This document shows positions 23,718-32,828 of a stretch of DNA of 33,172 nucleotides, piece by piece. Location of the stretch: contig CACDQQ010000009.1 of NCBI GenBank assembly GCA_902555065.1, positions 1 to 33,172 of the forward strand, given 5' to 3'. The position numbers and the translations under genes were made by a program. The notes beneath the pieces were generated by a model, which saw nothing but the letters and a program-made list of their open reading frames with translations, did no database searches and had not been told where the DNA came from. Position 1 is the stretch's first letter. Each line of letters begins with the position of its first letter. Source of the DNA: an uncultured Pelagibacteraceae bacterium. GTDB taxonomy: Bacteria > Pseudomonadota > Alphaproteobacteria > Pelagibacterales > Pelagibacteraceae.

Positions 23718-24868
23718 TGGGTCTTCATTTTAGTAAAGAAGAATTCTCAAATAGAAAACAAAAAACACTTAAATCTATCAAAAATGAGGGCGTTGATGCT
23801 CTTATTATGTTTAGACAAGAGTCTATGTATTGGCTCACTGGTTACGATACTTTCGGATATGTATTTTTCCAAGCATTAGTTTTAGATCAAAAGGGTAATG
23901 TAATATTGTTAACTAGAGCTCCTGATTTAAGACAAGCTCAAAATACATCCAATATCAGTGATATAAGAATTTGGGTAGATAAAGATGGTGCTAATCCTGC
24001 TGATGATCTCAAAATAATTTTAGATGAGTTGAATTTAAAAGGAAAAAAAATTGGCGTTGAATATGAAGCATACGGTCTTACAGGAAGAAATGCATTAAGA
24101 CTTAACGCAGTATTACAAGACTATTGCTCAATTGAGGATAAGTCAGAATTAATAACAAAATTAAGAGTAATTAAATCTAATGAAGAAATTAGTTATGTAA
24201 AAAAAGCAGCAAATTTAGCTGACAAAGCTTTAAATGAAGTTTGGAAGCATGCAAAAGCAGGAGTAAGTGAGTCTAAAATTTTAGCTGAAATGAACAGAGT
24301 TATATTTGATGGAGGTGGAGATTATCCTGCAAATGAATTTATTATAGGGTCTGGAAAGAATGCCCTACTCTGTAGATATCAAGCAGAAAAGCAAATACTT
24401 AATGATCAAGATCAATTGACTATTGAATGGGCTGGAACCTATAGGCACTATCATTCAGCAATGTTTAGAACAATACCAATAGGAAAAGCTGATCCGAAAC
24501 ATCATAAAATGCATGATGCTTGTGTAGAAGCTCTTACAAATTGTGAAAATAAATTAAAACCTGGAAATAAAATTGGAGAAGTTTTTGATGTTCATGCAAA
24601 AATCTTTGATGATCATGGCTTTAAAAATTCACGAATGAATGCATGTGGTTACTCATTAGGAGCAACTTTTTCTCCAAATTGGATGGATTGGCCAATGCTT
24701 TACACAGGGAATCCATATGTGATCCAACCAGGAAATATTTTCTTTATGCATATGATATTGATGGACTCTGAAAATCAATTAGCCATGAATTTAGGTGAAA
24801 CTTATCTGATTACTGATAAAGGAAATGAAAGATTAGGTAATCAAAAATTAGATTTAGTAATTGTTTAA
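23717..24868 (+). CDS. M24 family protein, creatinase/ectoine-hydrolase-like
   Basis: A 383-residue pita-bread-fold protein with an N-terminal creatinase-type domain (about 10-145) and a C-terminal M24 domain. The usual five metal ligands are largely lost: E237 replaces the first aspartate (IEWAG), A248 the second, and Y312 the GHGIG histidine (here GYSLG). E361 in GETYLIT remains. The same pattern, including GYS-G followed by a proline-rich W-containing segment, is what I recall for ectoine hydrolase DoeA and metal-free creatinase relatives. So a C-N hydrolase acting on a small amino compound is more likely than a proline dipeptidase. It is the last gene of the plus-strand unit. The convergent gene ends six bases beyond its stop. 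Confidence 0.8.
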   Translation: MGLHFSKEEFSNRKQKTLKSIKNEGVDALIMFRQESMYWLTGYDTFGYVFFQALVLDQKGNVILLTRAPDLRQAQNTSNISDIRIWVDKDGANPADDLKIILDELNLKGKKIGVEYEAYGLTGRNALRLNAVLQDYCSIEDKSELITKLRVIKSNEEISYVKKAANLADKALNEVWKHAKAGVSESKILAEMNRVIFDGGGDYPANEFIIGSGKNALLCRYQAEKQILNDQDQLTIEWAGTYRHYHSAMFRTIPIGKADPKHHKMHDACVEALTNCENKLKPGNKIGEVFDVHAKIFDDHGFKNSRMNACGYSLGATFSPNWMDWPMLYTGNPYVIQPGNIFFMHMILMDSENQLAMNLGETYLITDKGNERLGNQKLDLVIV

Positions 24869-24874
24869 AAATTA

Positions 24875-25345
24875 TTAATTATTTGATTTCCATTTATTAT
24901 TACAACTAAAGAAAGAAATATATTTTTCATTATCTTTAGTATTCATGTTTTTAGTGACTTCATGAATTAATTCACCAGTGGATCTATTTAAAAACACTGA
25001 CTCTGAGTATTTTTTTTCTTTATCTATATTTTTAAATAAAATGGTGTCGTTTTTTGCAATTCTAACATCATCTTTACTTATATCTGAATAAGTATCTATA
25101 AATTCTGATAAACCATTAATTGTTAATACACTTGGTTGTGCTGCTACAACTTTTAAAACTTTTTTTTTATCTACCTCAATATTGTCTGCGGTAAAAGTTT
25201 GATAATTAAAATCTTTATTTTTGATCATTATTTTTTCTAATTTACAATCAAAAGTAATTTTAAAGTCATGGATAATATCAGTATTTTTAGAAAAACTAAT
25301 TGATGATGAAAAAAGTAAAATTACTATCGAAAATATAATTTTCAT
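24875..25345 (-). CDS. Exported protein of unknown function
   Basis: A 156-residue protein with a clear signal peptide (about 1-19, ending SFS before KNTDI). The mature part has no membrane segment, two cysteines (C34 and C148) that could form a disulfide near the two ends, and alternating hydrophobic and polar stretches suggesting beta structure. I recognise no family. It starts directly after the flavoprotein stop (TAAATG) and is the last gene of the aminotransferase-flavoprotein-orphan run. It probably acts in the periplasm. Confidence 0.65.
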   Translation of the reverse strand: MKIIFSIVILLFSSSISFSKNTDIIHDFKITFDCKLEKIMIKNKDFNYQTFTADNIEVDKKKVLKVVAAQPSVLTINGLSEFIDTYSDISKDDVRIAKNDTILFKNIDKEKKYSESVFLNRSTGELIHEVTKNMNTKDNEKYISFFSCNNKWKSNN

Positions 25346-26323
25346 TTATTTACCATATCGTATTTTACTGTGTAAATCGTGTGCACTTTGCCACCCATTT
25401 TCTAATCTTGGTCCTCCAAAATAATCACCGCATAAACCTAATTTTAAAGACTTATTCCATAAAGATAATTGTTTGAGTTGCTTTGAATTGGATGAATACA
25501 TCCAGCCATGAATTCTTGAGTGATGAATTTTTTTGATTTTTAACTTTGTTAATTTTTCAAATTTTTTAACTAGTTGACTTGTGTAGTATTTTCTTTTGTT
25601 TCTATAATCTTTAGTGAATTTATTACCATATTTGTATGTGCTTTGAAGTGTCCATAAATCATACTTAAATTTAAATCTTTTCTTACTATTTTCGTATGCA
25701 GCCCAACCAAGCATATCATCATTAAAAAAATAACTACTATTTGATTGTTTAAGCTTATTAGTGACAATCATAACTGTTAAATTAGCATCCATTTTAACTT
25801 TTTGATTTAAATAGGATTTATTTAAATATTTTTGTCCTAATTTCTTACTTTGAGGAAATGGACAAGTCAAAATAAGATTTTTACAAATTTGTTTTACATC
25901 ATTTTTAAATGTTAATTCCCAATGATCATTTAATCTCTTTATATTTGTAAGTTCATGTTCAAAATTACATTTAATTTTCTTTAATAAATGTTTGCTAATA
26001 GAGTTGTTTCCTTTTGTTCCAATTAATTTTAAATGATTTTTAATTTCTTTAACTGTTTTATGCAGAAATAAATGATTTCCTTCCCACTTTTTTAAAATTT
26101 TTTTCTTAATAAGTTGATTAGTAAATGTTTTAAATTTTTTAGATTTTGGAGAGATATATTGAAGTCCATGATCAAATCCAACTTTATCTTTGTATTTTTT
26201 AAATGAACTTCTTCCACCATAACCTCTTGCTTTATCATAAACTGCAACGGAATATTTTTTATTTAATAAGTTTGCTATCGTTGATCCAGAAATTCCCGAT
26301 CCTACGATGCAAAAATCAAGCAT
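25346..26323 (-). CDS. Renalase-like FAD-dependent amine oxidase family protein
   Basis: A 325-residue flavoprotein. The FAD Rossmann motif is VGSGISGS (7-14), followed by D-KARGYGGR (30-38), the glutamate-equivalent and second glycine motif of the renalase/NAD(P)-binding amine oxidase group, and FDHGLQYI. The C-terminal FAD contact block is LGLCGDYFGGPRLENGW. Proteins of this kind oxidise dihydropyridine isomers of NAD(P)H or amines; the real substrate in marine bacteria is unknown. It has no signal peptide. It starts 18 bases after the serine-glyoxylate aminotransferase stop and directly abuts the exported orphan. Lysine and phenylalanine content is high even for this genome. Confidence 0.78.
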   Translation of the reverse strand: MLDFCIVGSGISGSTIANLLNKKYSVAVYDKARGYGGRSSFKKYKDKVGFDHGLQYISPKSKKFKTFTNQLIKKKILKKWEGNHLFLHKTVKEIKNHLKLIGTKGNNSISKHLLKKIKCNFEHELTNIKRLNDHWELTFKNDVKQICKNLILTCPFPQSKKLGQKYLNKSYLNQKVKMDANLTVMIVTNKLKQSNSSYFFNDDMLGWAAYENSKKRFKFKYDLWTLQSTYKYGNKFTKDYRNKRKYYTSQLVKKFEKLTKLKIKKIHHSRIHGWMYSSNSKQLKQLSLWNKSLKLGLCGDYFGGPRLENGWQSAHDLHSKIRYGK

Positions 26324-26341
26324 AATTCACAACTTGATTGA

Positions 26342-27514
26342 TTAACAAAGATACTCAAGTGCCTTAAGTATTCCACCTTTTTTATAAGGTATTTTAGATT
26401 TCATTAAACCCATTTCAACACCTGCCAATGTTCCAGCTAACATTAGTTCATTAAAATCACCTAAGTGGCCAATTCTAAAAATTTTACCAGCAACTTTTGC
26501 AAGTCCTGTTCCCAATGACATGTTGTAGTGATCTAAAATAGTTTTTCTTAAAAAATCTGCATCATGACCATCTGGAACCATTACTGCTGTTAATGAATCT
26601 GAGTATTCTTCTGGATTTTTACAAAGTATTTCTAATCCCCACGAATTGACTGCAACTCTTGTAGCTTCTGCAAATCTTTTGTGTCTTTTGAAAACATTAT
26701 CTAAACCTTCTTCTGTAAGCATATTGATTGCTTCATCCAAACCATAAAATAAATTTGTGGCTGGTGTGTAAGGAAAGTAACCTTTTTTATTGTTTTCTAA
26801 CATAGGTCCCCAATCCCAGTAAGATTTTGGTAATTCAGATGTTTTGTATGCCTCTAAAGCTTTAGAACTTATTGCATTAAAAGAAAGTCCTGGTGGTAAA
26901 AGTAATCCTTTTTGAGAACCACCAACAGTTACATCAACTTTCCACTCTTCATGTCTATAATCAATAGAGCCTAATGAAGATATCGTATCAACAAATAATA
27001 AAGCTGGATGTTCCGCATTATCCATAGCTTTTCTAATTTCTCCAATTCTACTTGTAACACCTGTAGAAGTTTCATTATGTACAGCACAAACTGCTTTAAT
27101 TTTTTTATCTTTGTCTTCTTTTAGTTTTTGTTCAACGATGTTTGGATCAACACCTGTTCTCCAATCACCTTCAACAAAGTCTACTTCAATTTTAAATTTT
27201 TGAGCAATATCCCACCAAAGAGTTGAGAAATGTCCAGTTTCAAACATCAAGATTTTATCTCCAGCACTTAAAGTGTTTACAAGTGCAGCTTCCCATGCAC
27301 CCGTTCCTGAAGCTGGAAAAATTATTACAGGCTCCGAAGTTTTAAAAATTAATTTTATTCGGTCTAAAACTCTTAATCCTAATTCAGCAAAGTCAGGACC
27401 TCTGTGATCTATAGTTGGATAATCCATAGCTCTTAAAACTCTATCTGGAACGTTTGTTGGTCCTGGAATTTGTAAAAAATGTCGACCAGGTCTTATATTA
27501 TTTGAAATTGCCAT
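26342..27514 (-). CDS. Serine-glyoxylate aminotransferase family (class V)
   Basis: A 390-residue PLP enzyme that transfers the amino group of serine (or alanine) to glyoxylate, giving glycine and hydroxypyruvate. Hallmarks are the N-terminal IPGPTNVPDRVL, the SGTGAWEAAL phosphate-binding block near 69-78, D176 in LFVDTISS and the PLP lysine K202 in GGSQKGLLLPPG. Length is as expected for SgaA/AGXT-like enzymes. Glycine and serine supply is a known bottleneck in SAR11, which fits, but the family also includes aspartate- and pyruvate-using members. Divergent from the enolase-superfamily gene with only 45 bases between the start codons. Confidence 0.9.
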   Translation of the reverse strand: MAISNNIRPGRHFLQIPGPTNVPDRVLRAMDYPTIDHRGPDFAELGLRVLDRIKLIFKTSEPVIIFPASGTGAWEAALVNTLSAGDKILMFETGHFSTLWWDIAQKFKIEVDFVEGDWRTGVDPNIVEQKLKEDKDKKIKAVCAVHNETSTGVTSRIGEIRKAMDNAEHPALLFVDTISSLGSIDYRHEEWKVDVTVGGSQKGLLLPPGLSFNAISSKALEAYKTSELPKSYWDWGPMLENNKKGYFPYTPATNLFYGLDEAINMLTEEGLDNVFKRHKRFAEATRVAVNSWGLEILCKNPEEYSDSLTAVMVPDGHDADFLRKTILDHYNMSLGTGLAKVAGKIFRIGHLGDFNELMLAGTLAGVEMGLMKSKIPYKKGGILKALEYLC

Positions 27515-27559
27515 ACCGCTGTATATGCTAAAGAAATTATATAAGCAAATTTATAATGT

Positions 27560-28714
27560 ATGACAAATAGTAGTAATTTAATTGATAGCTTAGAAGTTTA
27601 TGTTCTTAATAATCCAGATGAAGTAAAGCCACATTGGGTTAGTCACTTTATTGTACCAACAGCTAATGAACTTTTAATTAAAATTAAAACTAAAGATGGT
27701 CATTCAGGCTTTGGTTTAGCAACAAGCTATACTGATATTGCTCCTATCATCAAACCATTTTCAAATGGCTTACAAAATTTAATAATTGGAGAAGATCCAT
27801 TTTGCCCAGAAAAAATTTATGAAAAAATTTTCAAATTAACTGATACTCGAGTCAGTAGCGAAAAAAGTTGGAGCAGAGAAGCATTAATTAGAATTTCAGC
27901 CGCTTTAGATATTGCTTGTTGGGATTTGATAGGAAAAGCTTCAAACATCCCTTTGTATAAATTGTTTGGAGGATACAGAAATAAAATTCCTGTTTATGTT
28001 ACATGTGCTTACTACAAAGATGGTAAAGATGAAAAAGAACTAAGAGATGAAATAAAAAAATTAATAAATCTTGGTCATCAAAGTTTTAAAGTTAAAGTTG
28101 GAGGGCTTAGCATCAAAGAAGATGCCAAAAGATTAGAAATCATTAGAGATGAAATTGGAGATCAAAAAGGTTTAATGATTGATGTCAATAGAGCATGGGA
28201 TCTAAAAACTGCAATTGAAGGTGTAAAAGAATTTGAGAGATTTAATCCTACATGGATTGAAGAACCTGTTAGATGGGAAGATGATAGAAGGACTTTAAAA
28301 CTTTTATCAAAACAAACTAAAATTCCATTATCAGGTGGTGAAAGTGAAATAACTATTTTTGGATGTAGGTCCATGATTGAAGAAGATGCAATACAAATTT
28401 TACAATTTGATTGCACAATGTTTGGTGGTTTTACTAATGGAAAAAAACTTTCTGCACTGTGTGAATTAAATCATATAGATGTAGCACCACATCATGATTG
28501 TTATATTCATGCTCCATTAGTAGCATCAACTCCAGCTGGAAGAATAGTTGAGTCATTTGATGATGAAAGAGATCCTTTGCAGGCTCAATTATTTGAAAAT
28601 CCACATAAAATGAGTGATGGATGGATACATTTAAACGAAAAACCTGGTTTAGGTTTAGAGATTTCAGAGACCGCGTTAAAAAAGTTCGGCAAACTGGTTT
28701 ACAAAAATAAATAA
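27560..28714 (+). CDS. Enolase superfamily, mandelate racemase-type dehydratase
   Basis: A 384-residue TIM-barrel enzyme that abstracts a proton next to a carboxylate. The active-site set of the mandelate-racemase subgroup is visible: K177-V-K179, metal ligands D208 (MIDVN), E234 (WIEEP) and E261 (GGES), and the D284/H311 dyad (LQFD, then APHH). A KxK plus His-Asp pair usually means an acid-sugar dehydratase or racemase, for example on galactarate, gluconate or talarate. The specific substrate is unknown. The ATG has no Shine-Dalgarno sequence, and a TATAAT hexamer ends two bases before it. The D-2-hydroxyacid dehydrogenase follows 17 bases after its stop and is probably co-transcribed. Confidence 0.9.
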   Translation: MTNSSNLIDSLEVYVLNNPDEVKPHWVSHFIVPTANELLIKIKTKDGHSGFGLATSYTDIAPIIKPFSNGLQNLIIGEDPFCPEKIYEKIFKLTDTRVSSEKSWSREALIRISAALDIACWDLIGKASNIPLYKLFGGYRNKIPVYVTCAYYKDGKDEKELRDEIKKLINLGHQSFKVKVGGLSIKEDAKRLEIIRDEIGDQKGLMIDVNRAWDLKTAIEGVKEFERFNPTWIEEPVRWEDDRRTLKLLSKQTKIPLSGGESEITIFGCRSMIEEDAIQILQFDCTMFGGFTNGKKLSALCELNHIDVAPHHDCYIHAPLVASTPAGRIVESFDDERDPLQAQLFENPHKMSDGWIHLNEKPGLGLEISETALKKFGKLVYKNK

Positions 28715-28731
28715 ACCTTTAATTAAGTTTT

Positions 28732-31635
28732 ATGCGGTTTAATTCAGATCAGATACAAAAAATTGGTAAAGAAATTAGTAATAAAGTTGATGGAAAAACT
28801 TTATTCGATGAATTCTCACGTGGAAGATACAGTACCGATGCTTCTGTATATCAAATTAAACCTCTTGGTGTAGTTCTTCCAAAAGATACTAATGATGTTT
28901 TAAGTTTAATGGAGTATTCACAAAAGAATTCTGTACCTCTATTAGCTAGAGGAGGTGGAAGTTCTCAATGTGGCCAGACTGTTGGAGAGAGTGTTGTACT
29001 CGATTACAGCAAACATCAAAATAAAATTTTAGAACTTAATGTTGAAGAAAAATATGTATGGGTTCAACCAGGTGTCGTATTAGATCATCTAAATGCTTAT
29101 TTGAAGCCTCATGGACTTTGGTTTCCAGTAGACGTCTCAACAAGTAGTAGAGCTACAATTGGAGGAATGTCAGCTAACAATTCCTGCGGATCAAGATCTT
29201 TATATTATGGCAACATGGTTCATAACGTATTAGCTATTGAAGCAATATTGGATGATGGCTCTATATTTAATTTTGATCAAATAAATAAGAATTATTTAGC
29301 TACAAAGAACAATCAAGATAGACTCTATAAAATCATAGATAAATTCATAGATGTGAGACAACAGGTTGGAGGCGAAATTGATGCTAATTGGCCAACAACA
29401 CAAAGAAGAGTTGGAGGATATAACATAGATTTAATTGATCCTGAAGGCTTCAACTCATCAAATCTTCTTGTTGGTTCTGAAGGAACATTATCTTTATTTA
29501 ATAAAATAAAATTAAAATTATCAGAAATACCAAAGAATAAAATTTTAGGCGTCTGTTACTTTGATAATTTCCATCAAGCAATGGAATTATCAAAAGAGAT
29601 TGTGAAATTAAAACCAACTTGCGTTGAGTTGATGGACCAAAATTTATTAAATTTAGCGAAAGAAATCCCGATGTATGCTGGGGGTATAAAAAAATACATT
29701 AAAGGAAATCCTGAAGCTGTTTTGATGGTAGAATTTATTGATACCGAGAAAAGTGTATATGAAAAGAAAATAAAGGATCTAGAATATTTAGTTTTAAACC
29801 AAAACAAAAAAAACGAGTTTTCATATTATTCAGATCTTTCAGAACAGAAAGAGGTTTTTGAAATAAGAAAAGCTGGATTAAATATTTTGATGTCAATGAA
29901 AGGTGATAGAAAACCAGTTGCCTTCATTGAAGATTGTGCAGTTTCTTTAGAACACTTAGCTGACTACACAGCTAGATTAAAAGAAATATTTAAAAAATAT
30001 GGAACAAGTGGAATGTTTTATGCACATGCATCTGTTGGAACTCTCCATGTAAGACCAGTTTTAAATATGAAATCAGACAAAGATATACAAAACATGAGAT
30101 CCATATCTGAAGAAGCTTTTGAAATGGTTAAAGATTATAAAGGTTCTCACTCAGGAGAACATGGTGATGGAATTGTTAGATCAGAATTTCATGAAATGAT
30201 GTTTGGTAAAAAAATCACAAATGCTTTTGAAGAAATAAAAGATACATTTGATATTAAGAACCTTTTAAATCCAGGTAAAATTGTTCGACCGTTTAAATCA
30301 AACGATAGATCTTTAATGAGATACAAATCAGGTTATCAAACAGAAAATATAGATACACATTATGATTGGTCAAACTGGGGCCAATTTTCTGATGCTGTTG
30401 AGATGTGTAATAACAATGGAGCTTGTAGAAAATTAGATTCTGGTGTGATGTGTCCGTCATACAGAGTAACTAAAGAAGAAAAAGATTTAGTCAGAGGTAG
30501 AGCAAATACTTTAAGATTAGCTTTGTCTAATCAACTTCCAGAGGGTTCATTTGCATCAAAAGAAATGTATGAAACTATGGAGTTATGTGTGAGCTGTAAA
30601 GCTTGTCAAAGAGAATGTCCTATGTCGGTTGATATGGCTAAGATGAAATCTGAGTTTCTCTCTCATTACTATAAAAAATTTAGTATGCGAATTAAAGATA
30701 GAGTTATCTCAGATATGCCAAGACTTATTTGGTTATTAAAAATTGTTGCTCCTATATTCAACAAGGTTAAAAACCTACCACTAATCTCAACAATCGTTGA
30801 AAGGTTTGGTTTTGCAACAGCAAGGTCTATGCCTGAAGTTCAAAACCAGAATGCATTAAGAGAAATTTACGACAGTCAAACAGTATCAGAAAATAAAGTA
30901 ATTCTGTTTGCAGATACATTTAATATTAATTTTGAAAATGAAAATTTAGTTTATGCAATTAAAGTACTAAATAAATTTGGTTATCAAGCAGTTATTCCAA
31001 GTTTTGGTAAAGATAAATTAAAGAGACCCCTTTGTTGTGGAAGAACTTATATATCTTACGGTCAATTAGACAAAGCCTCTGAAGAGCTAAATAGATTTAA
31101 TGATTACGTTATACAAAATAATTATGTAGATTTACCAGTTGTAGGTATTGAACCATCCTGTTTATTAACATTTAACGATGAGTATCAGACTTTAAAGAAT
31201 GTAAATAATAAAGAACAAATTAAAAATAAATTTTATCTACTTGAGGAATTTATTTTAGAACAAATAAGAAATAACAATAATATTAAAGCTAATAAGTTTG
31301 ATCAAAATGTATTAATTCACGGGCACTGTCATCAAAAATCACAAGATAGAATGAAGGGGCTAACTAATCTTTTATCAGAATTAAATATTAATAATAAAAT
31401 GATAGAGTCTAGTTGTTGTGGAATGGCTGGTTCATTTGGATATGACAGTAAGACTTATGAAGTATCAAAAAAAATGGCTAATCTTTCTTTGATACCCGCA
31501 ATCAATAATAGTAGTGAAAAAGATTTTATAGTTGCAAATGGTACAAGCTGCAGACATCAAATATCTGATTTATCTGAGAAAAAAGGTAAGCATGTCTCAG
31601 AATTATTATTTAAAATTTTTGAAACTGTTAATTAA
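28732..31635 (+). CDS. FAD/4Fe-4S D-2-hydroxyacid dehydrogenase (YdiJ-like fusion)
   Basis: A 967-residue fusion of a GlcD/vanillyl-alcohol-oxidase type FAD domain (about 35-270), an FAD-linked oxidase C-terminal domain (270-525, with SGEHGDG at 474-480) and a GlcF-like iron-sulfur part. Cysteines C559, C565, C574 and the C619-xx-C-xx-C-xxx-C629 set should bind two 4Fe-4S clusters. The C-terminal half has two cysteine-rich domain repeats (PLCCGRTY, HGHCHQK, SSCCGMAG, SCRHQ). Length and order match E. coli YdiJ, reported as D-2-hydroxyglutarate dehydrogenase; D-lactate or glycolate are alternatives. With serine-glyoxylate aminotransferase nearby, a hydroxyacid or glyoxylate route is plausible. 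Its stop shares TTAA with the convergent CoA-transferase. Confidence 0.9.
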   Translation: MRFNSDQIQKIGKEISNKVDGKTLFDEFSRGRYSTDASVYQIKPLGVVLPKDTNDVLSLMEYSQKNSVPLLARGGGSSQCGQTVGESVVLDYSKHQNKILELNVEEKYVWVQPGVVLDHLNAYLKPHGLWFPVDVSTSSRATIGGMSANNSCGSRSLYYGNMVHNVLAIEAILDDGSIFNFDQINKNYLATKNNQDRLYKIIDKFIDVRQQVGGEIDANWPTTQRRVGGYNIDLIDPEGFNSSNLLVGSEGTLSLFNKIKLKLSEIPKNKILGVCYFDNFHQAMELSKEIVKLKPTCVELMDQNLLNLAKEIPMYAGGIKKYIKGNPEAVLMVEFIDTEKSVYEKKIKDLEYLVLNQNKKNEFSYYSDLSEQKEVFEIRKAGLNILMSMKGDRKPVAFIEDCAVSLEHLADYTARLKEIFKKYGTSGMFYAHASVGTLHVRPVLNMKSDKDIQNMRSISEEAFEMVKDYKGSHSGEHGDGIVRSEFHEMMFGKKITNAFEEIKDTFDIKNLLNPGKIVRPFKSNDRSLMRYKSGYQTENIDTHYDWSNWGQFSDAVEMCNNNGACRKLDSGVMCPSYRVTKEEKDLVRGRANTLRLALSNQLPEGSFASKEMYETMELCVSCKACQRECPMSVDMAKMKSEFLSHYYKKFSMRIKDRVISDMPRLIWLLKIVAPIFNKVKNLPLISTIVERFGFATARSMPEVQNQNALREIYDSQTVSENKVILFADTFNINFENENLVYAIKVLNKFGYQAVIPSFGKDKLKRPLCCGRTYISYGQLDKASEELNRFNDYVIQNNYVDLPVVGIEPSCLLTFNDEYQTLKNVNNKEQIKNKFYLLEEFILEQIRNNNNIKANKFDQNVLIHGHCHQKSQDRMKGLTNLLSELNINNKMIESSCCGMAGSFGYDSKTYEVSKKMANLSLIPAINNSSEKDFIVANGTSCRHQISDLSEKKGKHVSELLFKIFETVN

Positions 31636-32825
31636 AGAATTATTTTTCTATTATAAAAATCTTCAATTTGGTCATCTTTGTAACCAAAAATTTGCATAAC
31701 TTCTTTTGTATGTTCTCCTAAGTTTGGAGCACCTTTTGACTTTTCGGTTTTGCTCTTTGAAAATTTAATAGGCATACCAATAGCCGAACTTTTACCAGCT
31801 TTTTTATTATCTACTTCTATAACCATTTCTCTTTCAATTGTTTGAGGATCTTTAAACATATCTGTTATAGAGTTAATAGGTCCGCATGGTAATCCATTAT
31901 CATCAAAGATTTTTAACCATTCACTAGAAGTTTTTTTAATTAGTTCTTCGTTAAGAATATCAACTAATTCTTTTAAATTTTGTTTTCTATTTAAATTTGA
32001 TGAAAATTTTTCATTTTCTTGCAAGTCTTCACGACCAATTGCTTTAAGTAACATCAACCAAGTGTTTTGATTTGAAGCACCTACAGTAATCCATTTATCT
32101 TTTGTTTTAAATGCTTGATAAGGAGCTGTTAAAGGATGTGCTGAACCTAAAGGTCCAGGCGACTCTCCAGTTGCACCTGCAATAGCAGACTGCCAGTAAG
32201 TATGAACAATACCAGCTTCATATAAAGAAGTATCAACTTTTTGTCCTTCACCTGTTTTTTCTCTATGAACTAATGCTGCTAAAATTCCACTAGCCGCAAG
32301 TAAACCAGCTGTTATATCAGTAATAGGTGCACCTACTTTCATTGGTGGTTTATCTTTGCTTTCGCCAGTAATACTCATTAATCCACTCATTCCTTGCGCG
32401 ACTAGATCAAATCCTCCTTTATCTGCATAAGGACCAGTTCTACCGTATCCAGATATTTCACATAAAATGATTTTAGGATTAATTTCTGACATAACATCAT
32501 ATCCGACTCCTAATTTTTCTAATGTCCCTTTTCTAAAATTCTCCAAAACCACATCAGAATTTTTTACCATCGTTTTAAATATCTCAATTCCATCTTTGTC
32601 TTTTAAATTTAATGCAATACCTTTCTTATTTCTATTCATCATCATAAAGGCTGCAGACTCTCCATTAATTTCTGGTGGCAAGAAGTTTCTGGTATCATCT
32701 CCTCCGGGTGTCTTTTCTATTTTAATTACCTCTGCTCCAAGATCAGCTAATAACAGTCCACAAGTTGGACCAGCCATTATTTGTGCCATCTCAAGTACAC
32801 GAATGCCTTTTAATGATGCGGTCAT
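31632..32825 (-). CDS. Class III CoA-transferase (CaiB/BaiF family)
   Basis: A 397-residue enzyme that moves CoA between carboxylic acids. Hallmarks are the N-terminal GIRVLEMAQIMAGP, LGAEVIKIE, the NRNKKGIALNL block, ENFR-GTLEKLG and GYG-TGPYADKGGFD. The catalytic aspartate is probably D170 in VGAPITDITAG, matching the position of D169 in formyl-CoA transferase. It starts three bases after the stop of the enoyl-CoA hydratase-type gene, so the pair may activate and hydrate the same acyl-CoA. Substrates cannot be told from the sequence. Confidence 0.92.
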   Translation of the reverse strand: MTASLKGIRVLEMAQIMAGPTCGLLLADLGAEVIKIEKTPGGDDTRNFLPPEINGESAAFMMMNRNKKGIALNLKDKDGIEIFKTMVKNSDVVLENFRKGTLEKLGVGYDVMSEINPKIILCEISGYGRTGPYADKGGFDLVAQGMSGLMSITGESKDKPPMKVGAPITDITAGLLAASGILAALVHREKTGEGQKVDTSLYEAGIVHTYWQSAIAGATGESPGPLGSAHPLTAPYQAFKTKDKWITVGASNQNTWLMLLKAIGREDLQENEKFSSNLNRKQNLKELVDILNEELIKKTSSEWLKIFDDNGLPCGPINSITDMFKDPQTIEREMVIEVDNKKAGKSSAIGMPIKFSKSKTEKSKGAPNLGEHTKEVMQIFGYKDDQIEDFYNRKIIL

Positions 32826-32828
32826 CTA

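Noticed and set aside
27552..27557. Consensus TATAAT as a conventional promoter of the enolase gene
   Set aside because: It ends two bases before the ATG, so transcription would start inside the coding sequence; kept only as a possible oddity.
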